Shown: positions 1 to 7,806, counted from the stretch's first letter. The stretch is 12,765 nucleotides of DNA from an uncultured Elusimicrobia bacterium (GCA_945483375.1 CALYRQ010000007.1:1-12765), one strand, 5' to 3'. A program made the numbers and translations. Notes: generated by a model not told the origin, from the sequence alone.

Positions 1-328
1 CCCCGGCATGACCAAAGGGGGTGTGGCCCAGATCATGGCCCATGCCGATGGCTTAGGCCATGTCTTCGCTGAGTTCCCATTTGCCGCTTTTGTTAAGGCC
101 GCGGCAGATGGTGGCGGCGATGGTGGCTACGTGCAGCACATGCTCAATGCGGGTGCAGATATGGGCGTTATTGGGGGCGAAAAATACCTGCGTTTTGTGT
201 TTTAACCGCCGGAAAGGGAGTGAATGAATGATTTTGGTTTGGTCGCGGAAATATTCGTCGCGCAGGTCCGGCTTGTGCGGATGGGTGCGCCGGAGATAGA
301 TTTCTTCGCTAAACGGGTTTTTTATCAT
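1..328 (-). pseudogene. dgt: dGTPase-like HD-domain triphosphohydrolase, 5' part, interrupted by in-frame TAA
   Basis: Members hydrolyse dGTP (or other dNTPs) to deoxynucleoside and triphosphate and help control nucleotide pools. From ATG at 328 the frame gives 91 residues with family hallmarks: FRDQTKIIHSLPFRRLKHKTQVF (about 27-49) and TRIEH (59-63, first HD-domain His). A TAA at 53-55 then stops the frame. Beyond it the same frame stays open to the window edge and reads AIGMGHDLGHTPFGHAG, the family's core HD metal motif. The family usually has Glu-Ala-Ile here, so the TAA sits where Glu is expected; GAA to TAA is one base. Either the gene is truncated and lacks its metal site, or this is a base error. 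The 3' end lies outside the window. The start at 328 is chosen because a -10-like element lies exactly six bases upstream and no SD is visible. It is divergent from coaD. Family identity is clear; its state is uncertain. Confidence 0.85.
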
Positions 329-334
329 AAAATT

Positions 335-343
335 ATGATACCA
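335..343 (-). promoter_or_regulatory. Extended -10 element for the dGTPase gene (leaderless type)
   Basis: On the minus strand the sequence reads TGG TATCAT, then six bases (AATTTT), then ATG at 328. The spacing places the transcription start at the A of ATG. No SD-like sequence is present. It is one of five such arrangements in the window. Confidence 0.5.
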
Positions 344-376
344 TAATATACAGAGCCCCGCACGGGAGGAAACGCC

Positions 377-865
377 ATGAACGCAAAAAAAGCCATTTAT
401 ACGGGCAGTTTTGACCCGATTACCAACGGTCATTTGGATATTATCCGCCGCGCACGCGATATTTTCGGCGCGCTGACGGTGCTTGTGATTCCCAACGGGG
501 CCAAAAACCCGCTTTTTTCGTTGGAAGAACGGTGTTCCTTGGCAGAACAGGCGCTGGCCGCGGAACCGGGCGTTACCGTCGCTACGGCGGACGGCGGCCT
601 GCTGGCGGATTATTTAAAAGAGCACGGGTATAACGTGATTGTACGCGGCCTGCGCGGCGCGCAGGACGTTCCGCACGAATTTACCAACGCCTATTATAAC
701 CGGGCGTTCTGCCCGAAAGCCGAAACGGTGTTTTTGCCCGCCCGGCCGGAATGGACGTTTGTCAGCTCGTCGGCGGTGCGGGAGGCGGTGCGGTATGGGG
801 CGGACGTATCCCGCTGGGTGCCGCCGTGCGTGGCGCGCGCGATGAGCGAAAAATACCGCAAATAA
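377..865 (+). CDS. coaD: Pantetheine-phosphate adenylyltransferase (PPAT)
   Basis: Cytoplasmic enzyme of coenzyme A synthesis: transfers AMP from ATP to 4'-phosphopantetheine to give dephospho-CoA, the fourth step of the pathway. The 162 residues match the usual family length. Visible motifs are YTGSFDPITNGH (8-19) with the nucleotidyltransferase TxGH signature at 16-19, VRGLRG (89-94) and the ATP-loop VSSSAVRE (129-136, where ISSS is usual). The start is fixed by GGAGG at 366-370 seven bases before ATG. It is divergent from the dGTPase gene, with a 48-bp shared promoter gap, and appears monocistronic, ending at a hairpin terminator at 902-930. Confidence 0.97.
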   Translation: MNAKKAIYTGSFDPITNGHLDIIRRARDIFGALTVLVIPNGAKNPLFSLEERCSLAEQALAAEPGVTVATADGGLLADYLKEHGYNVIVRGLRGAQDVPHEFTNAYYNRAFCPKAETVFLPARPEWTFVSSSAVREAVRYGADVSRWVPPCVARAMSEKYRK

Positions 866-901
866 ATGGCGTGGATTGGTAAAAAAGTTCTTTTCTAATC
901 T

Positions 902-934
902 AAAAGGCCTATGCAAAAAATGGGCCTTTTATTT
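902..934 (+). terminator. Rho-independent terminator after coaD
   Basis: Stem AAAAGGCC (902-909) with GGCCTTTT (923-930), a 13-base loop and an AT-rich tail ATTT. It lies 36 bases after the coaD stop codon. Confidence 0.8.
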
Positions 935-936
935 CA

Positions 937-966
937 TTGTCCGGCAGGTTAAAAGTTTACTAAAAT
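937..966 (+). promoter_or_regulatory. Possible sigma70-type promoter for the structured leader
   Basis: TTGTCC (937-942), 18-base spacer, TAAAAT (961-966). Predicted start is near 973. It is the only reasonable promoter seen between the coaD terminator and the structured region upstream of the large exported protein gene. The -35 match is imperfect. Confidence 0.45.
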
Positions 967-972
967 AAAGGT

Positions 973-1216
973 GGAGACGGATAAAAGGAGCCTTTATGTA
1001 CTGCGCCAAAGCGTTACAACTTGCGTGCCGGTGCTTGCCCCAGCGGATAAAACCGCAGACGGCGGGGCGGATTTCCGTTTTCCGTTTTGTATCCCCGGCA
1101 GTTTTGCAGCAGTCCAAACCAATTTCCAGCAGTATTTATTTGCAGTGTAACAGAGTCCCATTTTTCAGTAGGGCCAAAAACCAGTATATTCTGGGTCTTT
1201 TGGCCCTACTTTTTTT
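973..1216 (+). ncRNA. Structured 5' leader or small RNA ending in a strong terminator
   Basis: No known riboswitch or RNA class is recognised, but the pairing potential is high. GTTACA (1013-1018) pairs with TGTAAC (1146-1151). TGCCGG (1026-1031) pairs with CCGGCA (1095-1100). Enclosed between them are two adjacent arms: GCCCC/GGGGC (1037-1041 with 1064-1068) capped by GCGG/CCGC around an ATAAAA loop (1043-1056), and GGAT/ATCC (1069-1072 with 1091-1094). Arm junctions abut, as in a three-way junction. The element ends in the 13-bp terminator at 1167-1216. It may be a cis-acting attenuator for the gene at 1253 or an independent small RNA. Pairing was read by eye; no energy calculation was made. 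Confidence 0.4.
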
Positions 1217-1256
1217 CGCGTTTGTTTGCAATACTTTAATAGAGGAGATTTTATGA
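996..1256 (+). CDS. Possible leader ORF, 86 residues, unproven
   Basis: The product is not recognised. In its favour, AAAGGAG at 984-990 lies five bases before the ATG, the same spacing as at the next gene, and its TGA overlaps the next ATG as ATGA (1253-1256), which is typical of translational coupling. Against it, composition looks random and it runs through both the structured region and the terminator hairpin. The C-terminal third (about 64-80) is hydrophobic, but part of that is simply the terminator hairpin being translated. If real, ribosomes on it could disrupt the hairpins and allow read-through. Confidence 0.25.
   Translation: MYCAKALQLACRCLPQRIKPQTAGRISVFRFVSPAVLQQSKPISSSIYLQCNRVPFFSRAKNQYILGLLALLFFAFVCNTLIEEIL
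1167..1216 (+). terminator. Strong intrinsic terminator just upstream of the large exported protein gene
   Basis: AGTAGGGCCAAAA (1167-1179) pairs perfectly over 13 bp with TTTTGGCCCTACT (1198-1210). The apical part adds CCAG (1181-1184) with CTGG (1191-1194). A run of T follows (1211-1216). It lies only 36 bases before the ATG at 1253, with no clear promoter between, which suggests regulated read-through rather than simple termination. Confidence 0.85.
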
Positions 1257-4200
1257 GAGCGTTATTGTCTTTATTACTCAGCTTTTGTATTGTGCTCAGC
1301 AGCGTCAGCCCGTCTTTCGCGCAGGCTGCCCGCGGCGGGCGCGCCGTTATTAAAGGGCTGACCCGCCCTGTGGCGCCCGCGTCGTTGCACAGCCAGGTGG
1401 CGCGCCTGGCACAGCTTCAACGCCCGGCTTCGGTGCTGCAGATTCGCGCTCTTCTCAAATCCGGCGTCCGCTCCGGCGTGGCCGCCCGCATTTTGACAGT
1501 CCCCTCCCTGCCGGAACGCGCTCAGCTCTTACGTAACGAATTTGTCACCTTAACGCTTGAAAAACACGTATTGCCCGAACAGTTGAACAAAGCCGTCAGC
1601 TTCTACCGCACGGATTTAGCATCCTCTTCCGATGCTTTCGCTTCTTTCGCCGGCCAAGACTTCTCCTCCTCTTTGGCCGACGCGCATGATCCCTCTTCCA
1701 CGGCGTTTGCTGATTTGTTCGCCTGCCGCGCCGCGTTGGCCGATGCGGCCGCGCTGGGGTTGTTCGGTTCGAAAGCCGACGTGCAAAAACTGGTTGCTTT
1801 CTACGAAAAAGCCAAAGGTTCCGCTTTTGAAGACGTCGCCGCCGCCATCACCGCGCGCGGTATGCTCCGCCAGGGCGCGTATGAAGAATTAACCGCCTGG
1901 GCCAAAGACAACGCTTCCGACAATTTCTTTTGGAGCGAACTCGCCGCTTATATCGAAGCGAACGGTCTGCCGGTGGAACTGTCCGTCGCCCGCGGCGCGC
2001 AGGCGCAGGCGCCGTCCGCCGGAATGCGCGAATTTTTGCGCCAGGGTTTAGAATCCAACGCTTTAAACGCCGATTTTAGCCGCGCCGCTACGGAAGAATG
2101 GATGGCGCTGGGCACCCGCCCGGCCGCCGCCAAACCCGTGGCCGCCCCGGAACAGGCTCCGGCCGCGGTGGTCGCTCCCAAACTGACGGCGCCGCTGGCG
2201 GACGTTAAACTGCCTGCGGCCGACTTAACGCTTTCTCCCGTCGAATTAACCGGCGCCGTTCCGGCGATTTCCACCGAAGCTCCGGCCGCCGTAAAAACGC
2301 AGGCCGCCGCCGCAGGCGGGAATAAACCTGCCGTTTCCTCTTCTTCCAATTCCGGCATTTTGTACTGCGGTCTTCCCGTTTTTGAAATGGCCAAGCTGGC
2401 GCAGAAAGGCTACCGCGCCCTGAGCAAGTTGTTCAGCCGCAAGAAAGCCGCCCGCGTAAACGTGCCCGAAGAACCCGGCCTGCACGAAAACACCGTCCGC
2501 CCGGTTTACGAAGCGCGCCGCGTATCCACCGGGGTCGAAACCGACTCCTGGATTAACGCCGGCCCGTCCGCCGTACCCGCCGAAGTGGCCGAAGACGGAT
2601 TTAAATTGACGTTGGAAGACGAAGCCGGCGTGGAAAGCATCTTAAAAAATGTAGATATTGCGATTGACTCTTCCATTAAAACCGCCGGATACAACCGGGT
2701 GGTGCTGAACAAAGACCATGTTTTTGAACTGCGCAATTTGGAATTGGCTCCGGGCCAAATGGACCATTTCTTCTTTGAAATGCCCAACGCCAACGGCGAA
2801 CTTTTCCGCCTGGGCGAAGGCGCCAAAGCGCTGAACATGCCCCGCCCGCTGCGCATTAAGCTGGAAAAAGCCCCCAACCGCCGCTACGAAGTACGCACCC
2901 TGCAGCTTTATCACGAAGGTTCTTCCTCCGCGTATATGATGGCGACGGTGGACGCTTCGCTCCTGCCGTCCGGCGCGGAAGGGCACCTGCTGGCGGACGC
3001 CAACGGCGGCGTGTGGTTTGTGGAAACTTCCGGCAAACGCACGTTGCTGAAAGACTATTACATCCGCTTGCCGAAAGAAGACAGCAAATACTGGACCAAA
3101 ATCATGCAGGCGGACGGCAAACCGTTCTCGCTGCAGGTACACTCCACCAGCAACAAAACTTCCCTTTTGACGATGGCCGTTCCTTCCCTCCAAATCGGTT
3201 TGGGTAAAACGACCGCGCCGGAACTCAGCTCCCGCACCAACCTGGGCGAATCCGCTTCCAGCATGATTATGCTCGGCATCAATAACGTACTGCCCATCAT
3301 GATGGGTTTTGTCCACCCGCTCTTAAAACGCTACGGCGAAGCGGTGGTGGCCCGCTGGGGTATGGGCTTTTTTGTGGCGGGCGGTTTAACCGCTCTCTTC
3401 AGCGGTCTGTACGGCGGTCTGGGCAGCGCCTCTATGACGGATTTGCAAACCCTCGGGTTTATTCTCTCCAGCGTGTTGATTGCCACCGGCACCAACATCA
3501 CCCGCTTTGTGCAGAACATTTTAATCAGCGCCAACCGCGGTAAAATCGTGCCGACCGATTCTTTTAAAAAGAAAGCCGTTAAACCGGGTATGGCTACGGA
3601 AGTGCCGAATATGTCTTACCTGATGAAACGCGCCAAAGAGGTGGCGAAATTACAAAAAGGCGCCGTGCGCGACGGAGCGCTCTTTCAAACGGCCAGCATG
3701 TTTAAAAATATTGGGACGATGGCTTTCCTCGCTTATCCCTGGCTCGTCAACCAAACCAGCGAATGGCTGTTCGGTGTGAACCCGGGGTTGGACTTTTCCG
3801 CCAGCTACGTGCCTTACACTCTGTGGGCTGGGCTGAGCGCGTGGAAACTCAGCAAGACCGCTTATAAAGACGCTTTCCCCATGAATTTGGCCGTCGTGGA
3901 AAACCAATTTAAAGAATCGTTGGCCCAAATCTTTGACGGTATGGCGGCGATGCCGGCTGAAAACCTGCTGGCCTCTTCCAAAGAAATGACGTCGCTCGCC
4001 AAAAAGCTCAACGGAATGATTGATTCTTTAACCGCCGTGGAAGTACGTAATAAAAAAGGCGACGGTAAAAAATTAACCGCGCAGCACGAAGCCGAAGCGG
4101 TGGACGCACTGCAAAAATCGCTCCTGGCGCAGGGCATGCCTGCGGAACTGGCGGAGCAGACGGGGCAGGAACTCCAAAAAGCCTTTGACGCCCTCGGCCA

Positions 4201-4894
4201 CCGCAACGTGAAGCTGATGGACGTTTTAAAACTGGAACATTTAACCCCCGGCATTATGGGTATGGTGTTGGCCACCATGCACGAGCTGAGCGTATCCAAC
4301 GGGTTCGCGTTTGCCATGCACGAAGTGGTGGGTGAAGGTACCTTCGCCAACGCGCTGACGGCGCTGACTTTGTACGGCTCTATGTCCGGCGGCCGCATTT
4401 TGGGCAATCTCATCAGTCGTTACGTGAGCGGCGGCAGCATGTATGCGCTTTCTTCCGCGTTCTCCATCGGCGGTACCGCCATGATGGCCACGGCGGGCGA
4501 CAGCATCTCCCAGCTGATGACGGGTGCGGTAATCGCCAGCTTTGGGGTGGGTAACTTCTTCTCCCAGATGTACGAATACATGACGGGTTTGTATCCCCAG
4601 TACAAACGCGAAATCTCGCTCTTAATCAACTACACCATGCCGGTGGCGGCCGTGTTGTCCTTCCCGATGCGCTGGCTGGTAAACGTTACCGGTATCTCCG
4701 GCCTGGACTTGATGCTTGCCGGTGGCGCGGTGGCGGCCAGCGTGGCGTTAACGCCCGGTATGCTCGCCAACTCCACGGTGGTACAGGTGGCCAAGTACGA
4801 AGGCGGCCGCTTGTGGCAGAAAGTGAAAAACTTGTTCAAACGCGGCGGCAACAATACGCCCGGCAATTTGGATAACGCCGCTCCCGCCAACTAA
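1253..4894 (+). CDS. Large exported protein with C-terminal MFS-like membrane region (1213 aa)
   Basis: Function unknown. Residues 1-25 form a Sec signal peptide (hydrophobic LLSLLLSFCIVLSSV, then SPSFAQA). Residues about 30-290 look helical and soluble. About 292-366 is a low-complexity Ala/Pro/Val linker. About 370-640 has mixed character with many beta-like stretches. From about 664 to 1170 come roughly 11 hydrophobic segments resembling a major facilitator fold, with short glycine-rich and basic loops. A long hydrophilic loop (about 880-1000) falls near the middle, where MFS proteins join their two halves, and the C-terminus is basic. The start is set by AGAGGAG at 1241-1247, five bases before ATG; an in-frame upstream ATG would break the signal peptide. 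A large exported domain ahead of an MFS-like core is unusual. A terminator hairpin precedes the gene and another follows it. That the gene is real is nearly certain; the MFS relationship is inferred from pattern only. Confidence 0.9.
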   Translation: MRALLSLLLSFCIVLSSVSPSFAQAARGGRAVIKGLTRPVAPASLHSQVARLAQLQRPASVLQIRALLKSGVRSGVAARILTVPSLPERAQLLRNEFVTLTLEKHVLPEQLNKAVSFYRTDLASSSDAFASFAGQDFSSSLADAHDPSSTAFADLFACRAALADAAALGLFGSKADVQKLVAFYEKAKGSAFEDVAAAITARGMLRQGAYEELTAWAKDNASDNFFWSELAAYIEANGLPVELSVARGAQAQAPSAGMREFLRQGLESNALNADFSRAATEEWMALGTRPAAAKPVAAPEQAPAAVVAPKLTAPLADVKLPAADLTLSPVELTGAVPAISTEAPAAVKTQAAAAGGNKPAVSSSSNSGILYCGLPVFEMAKLAQKGYRALSKLFSRKKAARVNVPEEPGLHENTVRPVYEARRVSTGVETDSWINAGPSAVPAEVAEDGFKLTLEDEAGVESILKNVDIAIDSSIKTAGYNRVVLNKDHVFELRNLELAPGQMDHFFFEMPNANGELFRLGEGAKALNMPRPLRIKLEKAPNRRYEVRTLQLYHEGSSSAYMMATVDASLLPSGAEGHLLADANGGVWFVETSGKRTLLKDYYIRLPKEDSKYWTKIMQADGKPFSLQVHSTSNKTSLLTMAVPSLQIGLGKTTAPELSSRTNLGESASSMIMLGINNVLPIMMGFVHPLLKRYGEAVVARWGMGFFVAGGLTALFSGLYGGLGSASMTDLQTLGFILSSVLIATGTNITRFVQNILISANRGKIVPTDSFKKKAVKPGMATEVPNMSYLMKRAKEVAKLQKGAVRDGALFQTASMFKNIGTMAFLAYPWLVNQTSEWLFGVNPGLDFSASYVPYTLWAGLSAWKLSKTAYKDAFPMNLAVVENQFKESLAQIFDGMAAMPAENLLASSKEMTSLAKKLNGMIDSLTAVEVRNKKGDGKKLTAQHEAEAVDALQKSLLAQGMPAELAEQTGQELQKAFDALGHRNVKLMDVLKLEHLTPGIMGMVLATMHELSVSNGFAFAMHEVVGEGTFANALTALTLYGSMSGGRILGNLISRYVSGGSMYALSSAFSIGGTAMMATAGDSISQLMTGAVIASFGVGNFFSQMYEYMTGLYPQYKREISLLINYTMPVAAVLSFPMRWLVNVTGISGLDLMLAGGAVAASVALTPGMLANSTVVQVAKYEGGRLWQKVKNLFKRGGNNTPGNLDNAAPAN

Positions 4895-4914
4895 GTTTTA
4901 GACGGTAATTATAA

Positions 4915-4948
4915 AACGCCCCCGGCAAAATAATTTGCCGGGGGCGTT
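4915..4948. terminator. Bidirectional terminator between convergent genes
   Basis: Perfect 15-bp stem AACGCCCCCGGCAAA (4915-4929) with its complement (4934-4948) around an ATAA loop. The 3' tail is CTTTCATT on the plus strand and TTTTATAATT on the minus strand, so it can end both the large exported protein gene and the SulP operon (stop codon at 4976-4978). Confidence 0.9.
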
Positions 4949-4975
4949 CTTTCATTAAATAAGGCGGGTGGCGGA

Positions 4976-6655
4976 CTATTCCAAAAAGTGTTGGCGTCCG
5001 CTGACGATGGATTCCGCGCGCATTAACGAAGCGTCAATGTTTTTGCAGATATGGTCTTCGCCCAGTTTGGGAATGAAGCCGTATTTATCCAGCGTTTTAA
5101 GTACGTGTTTTTGCACGTGGGATAAAATCAGTTGTACGCCGTCTTTTTGACAGCGGTCGTAAATGCGTTCCAGGGCGTGGAAACCCGTCGCGTCGATGGC
5201 GGGCACGCTTCTCATACGCAGAATCAGCACTTTGCAATCCTTGTGGTGTTCCAGCGAATCCAGGAATTTATTGGCCGCGCCGAAGAAGAACGGACCGTTA
5301 ATTTCATATACGCTGACGTGCTTGGCGATGATTTTTGTGTCGATATCGTCTTTGCGGCGGACTTCGTCAAACAAATCGTCGTCCGTGTTTTTGATTTGGT
5401 ATACGTCGCTCATGCGTTTCATAAACAGCACGGCGGCCAGCACAAGGCCGAACTCAATGGCTACCACCAAATCTTCCACTACGGTCAGCGTAAAAGTGGT
5501 CAGCAAGATGGCGATGTCGCTCGCCGGGGCTTTAAAAAGTGCGGTAAAAGAACGCCAGTCGCTCATGCGGTAAGCCACTAGAAACAGAATGGCGGCCAGC
5601 GACGTCATGGGAATCAGGCCGATGTATTTCATCAGGCACAGCATCATGATAAGCAAAAACACCGCATGCGCCATACCTGCGATGGGGGTGCGTCCGCCGT
5701 TTTCGATGTTGGCGGCGGTGCGGGCAATCGCGCCCGTGGCGGGCAGACCGCCGAACAGGCCGGAAGCTACGTTGGCAACCCCGGTGGCGACGAGTTCCAT
5801 ATTGGAACGGTGCCGCTTACCAATCATGCCGTCCGCCACCACGGCGGAGAGCAGGCTTTCAATCCCGGCCAAAAACGCAATCGTAAACGCGGCGGGCAGC
5901 AGTTTGCGCACCACTTCCAGGCTGATTTCCCCCGGCATATGGGGCATGACGAGCGTGCCGTCCACCTGGCCGAAGGTGGAGGTAATAGTCGCCACATTCA
6001 GGCCGCCGAATTTAACGAGCAGTGTGGTAATAATAAGCGCGGCCAGCGAACCCGGGAACACGCGCCATTTTTTAGGCCAAAAAATGATAATCGCCAGTGT
6101 TAACAGTCCGATAGCAAGCGTCATCCAGTTGGTTTGGCCGAAGCTGTGCAAATAGACGGACCATTTGGCGAAAAATTCACTGGGAAGTTGGGTGAGGCCC
6201 AGGCCGAAAAAGTCGTTAATCTGCGTGGAAAACAGCACTACGGCGATACCGCTTGTAAACCCGGTGGTAACGGGATAGGGGATAAACTTAATAAACGCGC
6301 CGAATTTAAAAAGGCCCATCAGCATTAAAATAATGCCGGCCATGATGGTAGCGGTGAGGAGCCCCGCCACGCCGAATTTTTCGATAATGCCGTAGACGAT
6401 GACGACAAACGCCCCCGTCGGCCCGCCGATTTGTACGCGGGACCCGCCCAAGAGCGAAATCAAAAATCCGGCCACGACGGCGGTAATAAGACCCTTTTCG
6501 GGGGTCACGCCGGAGGCAATCGCCAAAGCGATGGACAGCGGCAGCGCGACGCAGGCCACAACCAGCCCCGCGCTTAAGTCTTTCAAAATCCGGGAAGAGG
6601 TAAAATCTTCGGGACGGTTTTGCAAAAGCGTCAGTAATTTGGGTTTTAACATCAT
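4976..6655 (-). CDS. SulP-family inorganic anion transporter with STAS domain
   Basis: Inner-membrane transporter (SLC26/SulP family) moving sulfate, bicarbonate or related anions; the substrate cannot be told from sequence. The 559 residues are typical. A membrane domain spans about 24-412, with the family signature GGSRVQIGGPTGAF (70-83) and the ALPLSIALAIASG region at 37-49. A cytoplasmic STAS domain spans about 445-545 and carries the conserved IDATG (487-491). It is the last gene of the nfu-PHP-sulP operon, starting three bases after the PHP stop. No SD is visible, so translation is probably coupled to the gene before. Two adjacent ATGs (6655 and 6652) are possible starts. Confidence 0.93.
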   Translation of the reverse strand: MMLKPKLLTLLQNRPEDFTSSRILKDLSAGLVVACVALPLSIALAIASGVTPEKGLITAVVAGFLISLLGGSRVQIGGPTGAFVVIVYGIIEKFGVAGLLTATIMAGIILMLMGLFKFGAFIKFIPYPVTTGFTSGIAVVLFSTQINDFFGLGLTQLPSEFFAKWSVYLHSFGQTNWMTLAIGLLTLAIIIFWPKKWRVFPGSLAALIITTLLVKFGGLNVATITSTFGQVDGTLVMPHMPGEISLEVVRKLLPAAFTIAFLAGIESLLSAVVADGMIGKRHRSNMELVATGVANVASGLFGGLPATGAIARTAANIENGGRTPIAGMAHAVFLLIMMLCLMKYIGLIPMTSLAAILFLVAYRMSDWRSFTALFKAPASDIAILLTTFTLTVVEDLVVAIEFGLVLAAVLFMKRMSDVYQIKNTDDDLFDEVRRKDDIDTKIIAKHVSVYEINGPFFFGAANKFLDSLEHHKDCKVLILRMRSVPAIDATGFHALERIYDRCQKDGVQLILSHVQKHVLKTLDKYGFIPKLGEDHICKNIDASLMRAESIVSGRQHFLE

Positions 6656-6658
6656 ATT

Positions 6659-7474
6659 TTATCGGTTAAACAGTTTGCGTAACAGCTTATTATAATGGGG
6701 TTCCGGGATTTGCATTCCGGGGGTGGTAATCCGTCCGGCGCGCGGGCCGTGATAGTCAGACCCGGCGGTGGCCAAAAGCCCGTATTTGCGGGTGAGGGCC
6801 AGCAGGTCTTGCTTCATGGTAAACGTGTGGGCCGGATAAAACACTTCTACGCCGTCCAGCCCGGCTTCGGTCCAGGCGGGGAAATTCCAGTGTTCGGCCA
6901 CAATGCCGGGGTGCGCGATAACGGCCACGCCGCCCGCGCGTTTGATGTGCCGGATGGCTTCCACGGCGGTCACGCCTGCGGAGGGAACGTAGCCCGGCTG
7001 TCCTTGCACCAGCCACCGGCGAAATCCCTCCTGTCGGGAGGGAACGACTCCGTTTTCTTTTAACGCGTCGGCCACGTGCGCGCGGGAAACGGTGTTGGGG
7101 GCGCGTTTGAAGACGTCCTCTTCCGTAATAGGCACGCCCGCTTCTTGCAGCTGGCGGATGATTTGGCGGATGCGGTGTTTGCGGTTTTCGCGGTTTTGCG
7201 CCAAAAACGCTTGGAATTCGGGGTTATTTAAATCCAGGTTATACCCGGTAAAATGCAAATGGTCATGCTCCCGGGTGCTGATTTCAACCCCGGGAGTGAA
7301 TAAAATGCGGTGCTCTTTGCATACGGCTTCGGCGCGGCGGACGCCGTCAGTAGTGTCGTGGTCGGTCAGCGCGAAAATATTGGCGCCGGATTTAATGGCC
7401 GCATGCACTACTTCTTCGGGCGAACAGGTTCCGTCCGAAAAATCCGAATGGGTATGCAAATCGATTTTAGGCAT
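6659..7474 (-). CDS. PHP-domain phosphoesterase, RNase AM / nucleoside bisphosphate phosphatase type
   Basis: PHP-family metal-dependent phosphoesterase. Close relatives (YciV/RnmA type) remove phosphate from nucleoside 3',5'-bisphosphates or degrade RNA from the 5' end. Metal ligands are visible: HTHSDFSDG (7-15), LTDHDTTDG (36-44), Glu64 in PGVEIS, His188 in AHPG, and Asp240/His242 in GSDYHG. The 271-residue length fits this subfamily and is far shorter than the PHP domains built into DNA polymerases. Its ATG follows the preceding TAA directly (TAAATG), so it is translationally coupled to the Fe-S scaffold gene; three bases separate it from the SulP gene. Family is certain; the exact substrate is inferred. 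Confidence 0.92.
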   Translation of the reverse strand: MPKIDLHTHSDFSDGTCSPEEVVHAAIKSGANIFALTDHDTTDGVRRAEAVCKEHRILFTPGVEISTREHDHLHFTGYNLDLNNPEFQAFLAQNRENRKHRIRQIIRQLQEAGVPITEEDVFKRAPNTVSRAHVADALKENGVVPSRQEGFRRWLVQGQPGYVPSAGVTAVEAIRHIKRAGGVAVIAHPGIVAEHWNFPAWTEAGLDGVEVFYPAHTFTMKQDLLALTRKYGLLATAGSDYHGPRAGRITTPGMQIPEPHYNKLLRKLFNR

Positions 7475-7699
7475 TTAAACGCGTTCCACCGCCGTTACGC
7501 CGGGGACGAGTTCTTTTATCTTTTTTTCCACCACGGCCTGTAACGTCATCTGCGCGTGCGGGCAGCTGCCGCAGCGGCCGCGCAGGCCCACGGTTACGAT
7601 GCCGGTTTTTTCGTCTACGCCGATGAGCTGGATATCTCCTCCGTCGGCTTGCAGGATGGGGCGGATTTGCCCGATTACTTCTTCCACTTGTTCTTTCAT
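7475..7699 (-). CDS. NifU C-terminal-domain (Nfu-type) Fe-S cluster scaffold
   Basis: Small cytoplasmic carrier that assembles or transfers [4Fe-4S] clusters to target proteins. The 74 residues are just the Nfu domain: IRPILQADGGDIQLIGVD (12-29), then GLRGRCGSCPHAQMT (38-52), whose Cys43 and Cys46 form the cluster-binding CxxC. SD GGAGAA (7708-7703) precedes the ATG. It is the first gene of the three-gene operon, with TATAAT at 7728-7733. No other Fe-S assembly gene is in the window, and a link to the PHP and SulP proteins is not obvious. Confidence 0.94.
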   Translation of the reverse strand: MKEQVEEVIGQIRPILQADGGDIQLIGVDEKTGIVTVGLRGRCGSCPHAQMTLQAVVEKKIKELVPGVTAVERV

Positions 7700-7727
7700 A
7701 TCTTCTCCAAAAACGTGATTTTTCTTT

Positions 7728-7733
7728 ATTATA
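7728..7733 (-). promoter_or_regulatory. -10 element of the nfu-PHP-sulP operon
   Basis: Perfect TATAAT on the minus strand, 28 bases before the ATG at 7699, with an SD between them. No convincing -35 is seen. It is divergent from the SH3 protein promoter. Confidence 0.55.
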
Positions 7734-7776
7734 GCTTTTTTGGGTGGAGCCGCGGAGAAATAATCCTGTAAAAAAA

Positions 7777-7806
7777 TTGCGCTTTTGGCGAAAATATTGC
7801 TATACT
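7777..7806 (+). promoter_or_regulatory. Sigma70-type promoter of the SH3-domain protein gene
   Basis: TTGCGC (7777-7782), 18-base spacer, TATACT (7801-7806) preceded by TGC as an extended -10. Predicted start is near 7813, giving a leader of about 37 bases with SD AAGGAG (7835-7840). Confidence 0.65.

Noticed and set aside
929..1117. 62-residue minus-strand frame opposite the structured leader
   Set aside because: No SD, no recognisable product, and it overlaps the coaD terminator and the promoter region.
973..1216. Identity as cobalamin, TPP or cyclic-di-GMP riboswitch, 6S RNA or SRP RNA
   Set aside because: None of the conserved core motifs of these classes could be found by eye, and the fold is branched rather than one long hairpin.
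1226..1252. Upstream in-frame ATG for the large exported protein
   Set aside because: It precedes the SD AGAGGAG and adds charged residues before the signal peptide.
5132..6328. Several long plus-strand frames opposite the SulP gene
   Set aside because: They are antisense shadows of a clearly recognised transporter; their translations have no family features.
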